A stretch of 64,000 nucleotides of DNA from Pseudisothecium myosuroides (taxonomy: Eukaryota > Streptophyta > Bryopsida > Hypnales > Lembophyllaceae): contig OX637287.1 of assembly GCA_951799445.1 (NCBI GenBank), positions 40,639,724 through 40,703,723 of the forward strand, given 5' to 3'. Positions 43,701 to 53,401 of this stretch are shown here, in pieces. The position numbers and the translations under genes were made by a program. Below the pieces are notes generated by a model, which searched no databases, had not been told where the DNA came from, and saw nothing but the letters and a program-made list of their open reading frames with translations. The first letter of the stretch is position 1, and every line of letters starts with the position of its first letter.

Positions 43701-45943
43701 GACATTACCGTCAAGACTCTGGATAAACATTTACCGTTCCTGCTCAAGGTATTTATTGCCTCATTAGATCTTGCGCACTTATCACTTTATCGTATGCTGC
43801 TTTTGAACTTTGTTGGCTTTTCTTTTAGCCATCCTTTGCACATTTTGTGGGGCCTTCTGTAATGAATACTTCACTTTTTGTTGATAATACTGCATCTTCT
43901 GCGAAGGTTGGCAGGTTCAATTCATGGATCTTCTTGATTCCTGGGTTTTACCTGCACCTGTAATTGTATCTGATCTTCCAGCGCGCCTGAAGGGGATACA
44001 ATAATTTGGTTGCTAAATCTAGTTGTGATAACAGTTCTTGGAGGTGGATATGAAGCGAGCAAAGAAGAAGAAACAGAATGTTTCAGAGATGCCTCTGTCC
44101 ATATATTCGAGTAGGAGGAATCTCGTTGAGTTGGAACCTACAATGGGAGTGCGATCACACGAATTGGAACATGCTTCGGCTGGTAATGGCTCAGAGAAGG
44201 GCACAAGCTCATCAGGAAGACAATCAGAACATGTTCTACAGGATAGTAGGAGCTTGGAGTTGAAACTTGTGGAAGCCCTGAAGCGGAAGGAAGTCGAATG
44301 GCAAGCGTGGCCAAAATCGTTTCTTGCTGGTGCAGATGCCCGTAGCAGGTACACCCTGACCTCTTGAATCTATCTTTCTGGGATTTTAAATAGATGACTG
44401 ACATAGTTTGAATGTGTTACAATTGTGCTACTATCAGTGATAGTGTATAAGTGTGTTGGATATTCCTAACGACTCGTAGGATATCCAACACTATATGGAT
44501 AGATGTCATATTGGAGGGGGCGAGTATATTGATATTATGGTGTTCAGAAGTCAGATGCTGAACTTTGTAAAAGTAATCATCGACATGCCTATTCTATGGT
44601 TTGGCAGCAATGGATATTTGTAAGGAAGAACGCTAAATAGTAAGTCTAAACCCTAAACCCTAAACCTATCCGTAGTTTTTCTTTTATCGACAGCTTCTGA
44701 GCCTAATTATCGTTGACTGGTTTATTGCAGGCGTTGCAGTAAGATTCGTGCCGCAATGGAGCGCATTCAGAAGGGCAAGCAAGGTCTATTGACAAGAATG
44801 AACAACGATCAACCTGAGTGCTCTCAATTAGTGGCCTCAAGCCCTTCGAAATCAACGGGTGTGGAAAGTGCACGAGCCAAACGACGTAAGATTGATTCAG
44901 TGCAGTCAGCACAGGAAACAATACGCGAGCTGGATTGGGAAGACCTTGTCATTGAGTATCTTCTATTGCGTGGGGTAAGTCGATTTCTCTTTTTGAGCTC
45001 TCTAATTCAATGGTATTGCTCAGGATTCTTTCTTCATGTGAATTGCAAGGCATTAAGTGTTGAACTTTCCTTTGTTTTGACGTGAAGATTGAATCGTTTT
45101 TGGCATTCTTCCTCTCTTCCAATTCTAGTCATTGATCTCTTTGTATGATACAGGTGAACCATGCACAGTTGGAAGATGGATATTATAAAGCTGCTCTTGG
45201 TGTTCACCATATGCAAAGCACAGACCAGATTGACGATGATGAGCTCATACCATATCTTCGCAGCAAGGCTGAGGTACATTTCTATTTTCTGCATTGCTGC
45301 TTCTTTGAATCAGAATCTTGCACTTGACTAATGGTTTTCCCTGCTGAAATACCTGTTCCTGTCAATAGATAGATTGTGTACAGTGAATACGTGTTGCAGT
45401 TATATTAGTTTTTCATCACTGTTTTGATCCACTCAGTTTCTCTTCATGGAGTTCATTTTCTTGAGTCCCTAGACTGTCGGCAGCTCGACGTTTGTTGTTA
45501 ATTATCGCAGTTATTATTTGGTATGGGCTCAACTGGTGGTACTCTTTTGAATCTTCATTCTGAATACTTCTAAGTGGGTTTCTGCTGGAGGGAGTATGTT
45601 GTCAGCATTTGTTGATCAGACTTTTTCTTAACCCCTAGAAGACCAAGGACTCATGGTTTGAAACTGACCGATTCAATTGTTGGTATTGTGATTAATCTAA
45701 TTCAGGTGAGGCCAAATTTTATATTGTAAGAATCAATGGAGAACATTTCATGTTTTGGTCGAAAAATAACCGAAATTGGACAAGAACTTATTTATATGAC
45801 CTCAAAAACTCTGAAAATGGTTAAAATGTGTTGCAGTTGCGACTCTACTAAGTGGAGCTGGTGTTATCTTTGAATGGCAGGTAAATATGATGAGATCGTT
45901 AGACGATGGGGAGGGTGCCCTATCTCTCTCGCAATCTTCGTGA
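40738..45943 (+). CDS. TFIIB-related transcription factor, PTF2/BRF-like
   Basis: Twelve exons: 40738-40989, 41782-41982, 42229-42303, 42590-42649, 42830-42931, 43175-43216, 43414-43494, 43659-43748, 44035-44348, 44731-44974, 45154-45273, 45881-45943, 547 residues, all phases consistent. An N-terminal zinc ribbon has C6, C9, C25, C28. Two cyclin-like folds follow: WIEILVGACIYVAIRQSRLP with MYRRVLQSLEL, then QWFIITGRRPLPVVAAVIVL with SHPRTSRMRFTELKEAL and LPWGKDITVK. The C-terminal half is basic and low in order (KRAKKKKQ). The arrangement is that of TFIIB/BRF proteins, which bridge promoter DNA and RNA polymerase. It most resembles the plant-specific PTF2 branch, but I cannot exclude a BRF2-type assignment. 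Start chosen as the ATG before the zinc ribbon. Confidence 0.8.
41390..41750 (+). repeat. Interspersed repeat F7 in intron 1 of the TFIIB-related gene
   Basis: GGGAGATCACTATTCAGCTTT, TTATCGTTATGTATGAAATT, GAAGTGAGAGGTTGTAGGTC, CACTTGCTACTGATTGTAAA, TGAATAGATGAGTTG, GTAACCAGAGTTGGTATGAG and AGTATCCTCTACCTT match the other F7 copies in order. Confidence 0.65.
44647..44666. repeat. Interstitial telomere-type repeat
   Basis: TAAACCCTAAACCCTAAACC, nearly three plant telomere units, in intron 9 of the TFIIB-related gene. Confidence 0.85.
45628..45824 (+). mobile_element. TTAA element F3 in intron 11 of the TFIIB-related gene
   Basis: TTAA 45628-45631 followed by CCCCTAGAAGACCAAGGACT and CATGGTTTGAAA; right boundary GAAAATGGTTAA at 45824. 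The best preserved copy of this family. Non-coding. Confidence 0.7.
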
Positions 45944-46552
45944 TCTTAGTTATCATTACAGGCAGATTCCGTATTAAAAATTTTATGTACTTGGTTGTTA
46001 TGACTCCCCGCAGATGGTTTCCATGTATAGTGCTAGGAAGGTTTTCAGACTTGAAGCAAAAACCTGTAAAGAAGTGAGATCCAATCAGAATTTAGAGTGC
46101 AAGCAGCATATGTGCCGAAGGTGTCCTCTGCTTACAATAGGGCAGATGATCAACTCTGCAACCGTTAGCAGAGACTTACCAAATTAGCAAGACATCCCAC
46201 TAACACATTTTTGCCACTGTTCTAGAACAGTCGGTTGTAACGTCTAGACGTACTTTAGAATATATTTCACAAATAAAGGAAAAGCACAACCGCTAATCAT
46301 GTGTAACGATTAAAGTGTAACTCACTAAACAAGGAAATTCGGTCTCAAGTAATATGACAGCTACTTATTAGACGTGAAGAGGATTGCTGGAATTCGAAAC
46401 GAAGTGTACGATGGAGGGATCACAGGTGGTGCCAAGCTTCAAAAACACACCCAGACCTCTTTGGTGTCACAAACTGAAGACGCCAAAATATGGACGAGAT
46501 AATGTGGAGTTGTGTAGCAGTGGAATTGCATGTAAAAGTGACATTGAAGAAC
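45944..46552. other. 3' region of the TFIIB-related gene
   Basis: Likely 3' untranslated region and intergenic DNA. TTGTAA/AATAAAG-like signals near 46273 could serve polyadenylation. No further gene. Confidence 0.4.
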
Positions 46553-47209
46553 TTAACCCCTAAATGTCCAAGAGCTTTATTGAACTTCAAAAAGCCAACA
46601 TTTTGATAAGTTTATCAAATTTTTTTAATTTACAACAATACAAATTTAAACTAGACATGTTAGAGATCACATGGGAAAAGAAAACACAACAATATTAGTT
46701 ATGGATTGAAAGATTATAATGTTTGATCATGAGAGTGTTGAAGCTGTGAAAGTGATTTGAAGAGAATTTGCAAATTTCATCATGTGTGGCAAATAAAAAA
46801 TTTCAGAGTTTTTCTTTAGAGCTGAGTGAGGGGACTAGTTCACCCCGGCCAGAAATGTGAGGTTCAAGGGCTTAACATGCATAACCTCAATCAATTTACA
46901 ACTTCTCGAAATCTACTCTACAAATTTTTTAAACGAATTTTTAATGTGATCTTTTTTTCCAAGATCTAGTATATTCAAGGCTCATTTTCAAGAGCCTTCA
47001 ACATTAGAAAATCAAGATTTGCAATGGACACCCTTGCACAAAAATCATAATCATTCATTCTCAAAATCAGATTTTTGATGCTAAAATTAGACTTCAAAAA
47101 GAATTTTTTTTAAATATAAACTACTACAAATAACAACTTGGTTAAGTTTTATTTAACTTCAAAGTATTGCTGACACCAAAATTTGGTGCCTCCGGCATTC
47201 AGGGTTTAA
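46553..47209 (+). mobile_element. TTAA element, ~0.65 kb family (F2), copy 3
   Basis: Left end TTAACCCCTAAATGTCCAAG, right end GCCTCCGGCATTCAGGGTTTAA. The interior matches the copies at 10139 and 10986. Positions about 46762-46858 are foreign to the family and match the repeat at 39.6-39.8 kb (GGGGACTAGTTCACCCCGGCC), so they look like a nested insertion or a recombination patch. Confidence 0.75.
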
Positions 47210-47861
47210 AGGTGAGGCATAAGGAAGCTGGTCTAAAACTTTTCCACACTGTTCAAAATTTAGTCACATTTTATGCCACTTCTTGAGCCACAAAGTGTAA
47301 TAGTCACAGTCTAGTGTCACTTGACATTTTGAAAACATGTCCATCTCCATCTCCTAGGCTTTGGCGAGTGAATATGATATTAAAGATGTTTGTATTCACT
47401 AACGGTACTTCGTAGATGCAATCATTCTCCAAGACATGGTCAGGGTGTGATCCCAGGTGTCAGGCTGCCTTCTGGAACTCCATGAAGATTAGTGCAGTAG
47501 GCTGAAGAGTAGAGAATGCGAAGAAAAACCGTATGCTGTGGTACAACGTACATTGTACTGTGGATTAGTGAAGTAGGAATTAGATTTGTCCAGAAAATTA
47601 ATAACGTGATCAGCATTACCGAGATTGTGCACATTTCCGGCCCTGACTTGCGACACACTCAGCTTCACCACTCACGCATTCATCATTCACGAACCTGATT
47701 CTTCAAGTTGCCATCGAATCTCCAGTGACAAGGGTGGTCCACATCATGAATTCTTCACTATAAAGCTGCATCGCATACATTCCAATCCCACGTCTCATAC
47801 ATTTTTGCGGTTTCAGCTTGTGTTAGAAATTGGATCTTGGAATTGCTTGGTTGATTCGATC
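47210..47861. other. Upstream region of the aspartic protease gene
   Basis: Probable promoter and leader. Open frames here have no domain similarity. Confidence 0.4.
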
Positions 47862-50540
47862 ATGGCAGTTCCATATTCGGCAGCTTTCCTAGTTCCGATG
47901 GGGTTGCTACATATTGTGCTCTTCATGGTGATGATCAGCTCCAACGTTGCACTTCCAGCTGAGGAATTCCGCTCGGCTGCTGTCGTGAATGCATGTGACC
48001 GACGGGATGCCTCTAGTACTGATCATCAACACGATTCATCAAGTTTGACACGTAAGGACAAGGATGAACTTGAAACCTCGTGATTGCATTAGGGAAATTC
48101 AGGACTCATGGATCGTCCAAACTGGACCCTCAACTTAATTTTTATGATTTTGAGAAGGAATTGCAACTGATCGATCTAGCGTACAGTACCTCATGTGATT
48201 CGAAAATGATCTCGGAAGGAAATCCCTTTTGACGTATCACCCATGAATGCTTGTACGTATGTTGGATCTTGCCAGCAGACAAATATTGGACAAAACAATT
48301 TGCTTGTTAGAGAGCTGGACGACGGACTAGTATATGTCACTAATTTCTGTAGAATGTTCCCAAAATTAAGGCTACCGAGGTTTTAATTCTAATTCAGGTG
48401 ACTTCAACCGACTTCAGTTGGCTCATTAGTACTTTTCATGAACTGGTAAATTACAGACGAAGCCTTAGATTAGGCTGGGATTTACAATGAGAGATGAAAC
48501 TACAGGACAATTTCAATATACAGTCAGCTCAGCTCTATCAGCTCTCATGGACTCCGTACTTCACCGTCAAAAACAGGATATTGAATCCGCATGCCATAAG
48601 CTTCTCACAGTGTGCACATTGCTACACAAACCATGAAACGTCGCCTACATCATGTGTTCTCCGTGGTGCTTTGCAGTGGATAACGCCGACCACGCCCCCC
48701 CTCACCGTCGTCCCCGCAAGAACAACGCTCCAGGCATTCGCTTCGACATGACGCGCCGACCCAGCAGTTGTGCAGGATTGCTTGAAGAATCTGCGTCTCG
48801 CACCCAGAAATTTGCTTGCGCTCTTGAAAGAAGCTCTCGCAGGCAACGTCTGCTGGCCGGGAAAAAGGCAACACCAGACTATCTCAGAACCGTCACCCAA
48901 AACACGGTAAGATCTTCACTTCCCAGACACACTCTACAGTAAATCATTTCGAGGATGAGATGTACTGCATGCCAGCATTACAAATTTATAGATGTCGTGA
49001 GCAACAAATTTTGTACAGTACAAATGTTGCATTTGGACAAATAATGTGTATAGAACTGACATTTATGGTTTATTGTCTACAAAGTACAGCTAAATTGTCA
49101 GTGAAATCAATACGAAGTGGATGGTCACGAACTAATCTCACCTGTCCATGACAATGCAGGCCGAGGAGGTGAGCTCCGACGACTGGAAGTTTCCTGAGAC
49201 TGCCGGACTCGGTGAGTACTTAGTTCCAATCTACTTGGGTACGCCTCCACAGAAAGCCAGCATCGTCATTGACACCGGCAGTGACCTCACGTGGATCCAA
49301 AGCGAACCTTGCATCTCATGCTTCCCTCAAGTTGACCCCATCTTCGACCCTTCCAAGTCCTCAACTTACAAGAGGGTCGCGTGCGCCACTTCTTTATGCG
49401 AGGACCTCGTGGGCCATCAATGCTCGACCAATAATTCTTGCATCTACGCCTATACCTACGGAGATGGGTCTAAAACCGAGGGTTTCTTCTCCACAGAAAG
49501 CATCACCGTGGAGCGCACTTCGGGCGAGAAAATTGCGGTATAATCACCATCTGACACAATCCGTTCCTTGATGCCAAGAATTTTGAAAAAGGTTGCATGT
49601 TTAGGTTATGTTTTGAAACCAGTGTTTGATTGGGATTTGATGTCACAGGTCCCCAACTTTCCATATGGCGCCAGCTTTTACACCTCGGACTCCTTTGCAG
49701 CAATAAAGGGTGAAGGAGTTCTTGGTTTAGGTCGAGGCAAAGTCTCGCTTCCTACGCAGCTTGGTACACACTTCGGACACAAGTTCTCTTACTGCCTTGT
49801 AGATTGGCTATCGAATGGCTCGGTGACGAGCACCATGTACTTCGGCGATGCAGCAGTTCCGACGGGCGAAGTAATGTACACTCCGATGGTGTTCAACTCC
49901 TTCTCGCCAAGTTTGTATTACATTCGCGTGGTTGGGATAAGCGTAGGGGCGTCGCGGTTGTCGATCGACCAATCTGTTTTCGAAATAGACTCGTCAGGCG
50001 GCGGCGGCACCATCATCGACTCCGGCACAACCATCACATACATGCAGTGGGAAGCCTACAAGAAAGTTGCTGCAGTGAGTTCGCAATTCATATCTGCATT
50101 GCACCTGCCTAGAATTAGAAACTGAACTTGCTCCGTTACTCTGATGATCCTTGACACGCCATGTCTATGGCTTGACATGACACAACACGATGCATTTCTT
50201 AACATCGATGAATTTGTAATTGCAGGCTTACAAATCTCAAGTAAAATATCCCATCAGTAATGCGTCCAGCACTGGACTACCACTATGCTTCGACACACAG
50301 GGAGTGAGTAATCCAACCTTTCCAACCATGGAGATCCACTTGGACGGAGCGCACCTGCGTTTGCCAACGAGCAACACCTTCCTCTCTTTCGAGGCAAATA
50401 TCACTTGCTTAACCTTTATTTCTGCAGAGGGCTTTCCAATCGGCATTATGGGCAACATCCTACAGCAGAATTTCGACATTATTTACGACTTGGAGAACAA
50501 AAGAATCGGGTTCAAGCCCGCCGATTGTGCGAGTATGTAG
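47862..50540 (+). CDS. Secreted A1-family aspartic protease
   Basis: Five exons: 47862-48051, 48677-48906, 49160-49537, 49649-50074, 50226-50540, 512 residues, phases consistent. The first exon carries a signal peptide (MAVPYSAAFLVPMGLLHIVL...) ending near residue 30. The prosegment is Arg-rich. The two catalytic motifs are DTGSDLTW (Asp178) and DSGTTITY (Asp390). GEYLVPIYLGTPPQ opens the first lobe; YTYGDGS forms the flap; GVLGLGRGKVSLPTQL, FSYCLVDW and NILQQNFDIIYDLENKRIGF are typical of plant nepenthesin/CND41-like enzymes. The usual FGC in the first lobe reads YGA, so one nepenthesin disulfide partner seems missing. Exon 1 assignment is inference from phase and signal peptide; exons 3-5 are sure. 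Confidence 0.88.
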
Positions 50541-51020
50541 AGATGGTTCTATTTCCTGCTTGCCTTCAATTAAGGAAACTCTCTATCAGTTTCTGAGATG
50601 TTCAGCGGCAAAATGTTTAAAGAAGACATTTTAATTTATTGTCGAACAATCTTTTACATTCGGAGCCAGCTCAAAATCTATAAAAACAATATAAGTTGGA
50701 GCCGAGTGCTGCATGCCTTGATTGATGCATGAACTGCAATTGCTGAGAAGTGACACTTCTATTAACATATTCTATTATAAGTTGCTGAGAAACGACACTT
50801 CTATTAACATATTTCCAGCATAAAATTAAATGTCAGCTACCATGGGCTGGAAAATGAACGTCTCTCGTACCTCCAGTATGAAACTGCTCTACTGTACACT
50901 CTTTCCCCGACTCATCACGTCCACCATCCCGAACAAGATCCAGCGTGCAAGATCAATAGGTTCAAGTGATGCACTAAACCGCAGAATGCCGAGACCGAAC
51001 GAGACCTTATTTGAATCAAT
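50541..51020. other. Convergent 3' region: protease and fucosyltransferase
   Basis: Holds the 3' untranslated regions of both genes. The direct repeat GACACTTCTATTAACATAT occurs at about 50752 and 50795. Nothing else seen. Confidence 0.5.
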
Positions 51021-52727
51021 TCAAAGTGCCTGAGTGTCGGTGATGAGCTGCAAACCAGGAGTGTCAGCGTCCAAGCACCTCTGAATGTCCGGGAATAAAT
51101 GGCTGATCTCGTACCCATTCACGGCATCATATGGACATCGGAAGGTGTAATCAAACGGGACCTGGAAGCACACATCGATCGTCTGCCCTCGAGTGCACGG
51201 CGCACGCACTTTTCCAAACTCCGATTCCCGAAACTCGATGAACCACGGCACCAGTCCGCCATAGCCCTGCGCCACGCCGCTGAACGTCGACTGCGGCGTC
51301 ACGAACAAGGCGTCGGAGAAGCTGAGCGTGACAATTTCCGCCAGCGCTTCCTGGAATATCTCCACCCCGAACTTCTGCTCGCCTTCATGCGACAACTGCA
51401 CCACCTTCACGCGTTCGCCACTCGATCGCCCGTATGTCGAGATGAGATAGTCCTTCACACCCTCGAACAGGGACGCCACGAACACCGACACCGTCCGATT
51501 AGAGTCCGGGATTAGGGTTTTCGGGTTTTCGGTTTTGGCGGTGGGAGGAAGGAGATGGTTCTCGATGCCACACTGAAGAATCCTATTCTCAACAACGCGA
51601 TGCATCCTTTCGAATTGCTCCGCTTTGAATCGGTACCGGACTTGAATCCCTAAACGACGGTCGGCTCGCTGTAACCCATAGCTCTGTTCGATGCTCTTCA
51701 CCCTTGCCCAGACCTTGTCCGATGGAGGCATTACATCGCGGAGGATATTGGTGAGGATCATCCTATCAGGAAATAGCGCGTCCAGAACGAGCCGGAACGT
51801 TGGCACAGCGTACAGCTTGGGCATGAAGTAGATGCACCCCATGATGTGCACCCAAGGCACGTTCTTGTAATACTCCTGCTCCGTGTCGCAGAAGAATCGA
51901 CTGTCTGGCTGCTCGGTGTAAATCCCATTGCCATCTGCCACGGCATAGTCATTCACAAGCCGGGCTGCCTCAAGAGAATCTCCTAATCCTCGAGCGGTGT
52001 CGATGCGGCCATGGAAGAGCGCGGATTTGTTCCAATACCCATCTCTTACCCTAAACGGAGTCACAAAACCTCTAGGGTCGAAGTTTCGCCATGAGGAGCC
52101 TTCGAAGGGTTCGCAGAGAAGCTCCCGAGTCAAAATCTCTCGGGGGATGAGAAGCACTCGTTGTGTCAAGAGAGAGTAACTGAAAGCGGAAGTGATCATC
52201 ATGAGCCTGTTGCCCAGCCCTGCCGCTTCCTCGGCGTCCACGACCGTAAACTTGCAATTGACTGTCGAATTTCTGCTCAAAAAATATGATAACGGATCGC
52301 CATTCACCCTGTGCATGCACGTGCGGTGGAGCTTGGAGTATTCCTGCAAAACCTCTCGCCATATCGGATTCGGCTCCACGTACGAGACAGATTCTCTCTG
52401 TCTATATTTTTGCCGCATCTCTGTGCGGCTTAAGCACGGATTCTCTCTATTCCATCGCTCTCTAACCTCGGGTGTATACCAAGCACTCTCCTCCTCCCCT
52501 TCAGCTGCTAATTCCGTCGCTTCTTGCAAAGCCCTAATTAAACTATGCACGGCGTTGTCACGATCGTCTCTCACCTCGCCGGCGTTTCTCTGCTCTGGTG
52601 GACGCCCTACTAATCGTGGTATCCTTTGGATCTGCCCAGTATAGAGTATGCAGTACAGAGCGAAGATAAGCATGAAGAAGAAAACACTCACGCGAATGCA
52701 TTTTGTAATTTTGAGAAAGACCGCCAT
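51021..52727 (-). CDS. GT37-family fucosyltransferase (xyloglucan FUT-like)
   Basis: 568 residues, one exon. It has a short cytoplasmic N-terminus and one membrane anchor at about residues 11-30 (CIRVSVFFFMLIFALYCIL), then a stem: a type II Golgi enzyme. Family landmarks are GLGNRLMMITSAFSYSLLTQ with RVLLIP (donor side), WVHIMGCIYFMPKLY, the conserved LGIQVRYRF, LYEGVKDY-type VASLFEGVKDYLI and VTPQSTFSGVAQGYGGLVPW. Plant GT37 enzymes transfer L-fucose from GDP-fucose to cell-wall xyloglucan or arabinogalactan; which acceptor is used here cannot be told. Length is close to the family norm of about 550. No damage seen. Confidence 0.93.
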   Translation of the reverse strand: MAVFLKITKCIRVSVFFFMLIFALYCILYTGQIQRIPRLVGRPPEQRNAGEVRDDRDNAVHSLIRALQEATELAAEGEEESAWYTPEVRERWNRENPCLSRTEMRQKYRQRESVSYVEPNPIWREVLQEYSKLHRTCMHRVNGDPLSYFLSRNSTVNCKFTVVDAEEAAGLGNRLMMITSAFSYSLLTQRVLLIPREILTRELLCEPFEGSSWRNFDPRGFVTPFRVRDGYWNKSALFHGRIDTARGLGDSLEAARLVNDYAVADGNGIYTEQPDSRFFCDTEQEYYKNVPWVHIMGCIYFMPKLYAVPTFRLVLDALFPDRMILTNILRDVMPPSDKVWARVKSIEQSYGLQRADRRLGIQVRYRFKAEQFERMHRVVENRILQCGIENHLLPPTAKTENPKTLIPDSNRTVSVFVASLFEGVKDYLISTYGRSSGERVKVVQLSHEGEQKFGVEIFQEALAEIVTLSFSDALFVTPQSTFSGVAQGYGGLVPWFIEFRESEFGKVRAPCTRGQTIDVCFQVPFDYTFRCPYDAVNGYEISHLFPDIQRCLDADTPGLQLITDTQAL

Positions 52728-53401
52728 CGCCAGCCTAGTTTCGTCCCATACTCGACCCTTCCCAGTCCTAAACTCGCTAACGGCGCACGATCTCTGGTTC
52801 AGTAAGCGAGGCGAGGAGTCCTTTTACGACAGCTGCTCGTCGCCAGCTTCTTGTACATAAAGTTCTGCTTGAGGGACGAGTCTGAATGAAGAATTCATCG
52901 CTGTGGATCTCAAGGCGGCAAATAATCTGCGGCACAATGATCTTCGAGCAATTTTCTCCATTAACAGCTAGCTTCGTCAAAACCTAAAATAATAATTGAA
53001 AATAAAGTCGGGAGGAAATAATAGGTGCTTCAGCCAAGTAAGGCAATTTCTGTTGCGGTGCAACGAACATTCCAGTTAAATCATCGTCGAATTGAAACAG
53101 AACTTCTGCAAACTAGACTGGGAAGATGAATCCGTGCCGCAAAATTGCAACTTGAGGACGAGGAACAAATCATGCGGACAAAACCTGGATCCGTACAAAT
53201 TCCACACGTCCAAATGGACACGACCATGAAAGAAAAAGTCGTCTTCATCAATTGCTACATGGCCGCAACAGAGAGAGACTAAGTAAAATACTAAACTAAA
53301 TTTAGGGTAGACTAAGTAAAATCTCGCAGCTCTACTTACTTCTCATACTCTACATTAAACTGGTCTCCTGTATATACAAAACTGCCAACCTAATGCTGCT
53401 G
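52728..53401. other. Upstream region of the fucosyltransferase gene
   Basis: 5' leader and promoter of the minus-strand fucosyltransferase, then the probable 3' region of the ankyrin gene (53300-53401). No separate gene. Confidence 0.45.

Noticed and set aside
52192..52644. 150-codon plus-strand frame inside the fucosyltransferase gene
   Set aside because: Antisense shadow with no family similarity.
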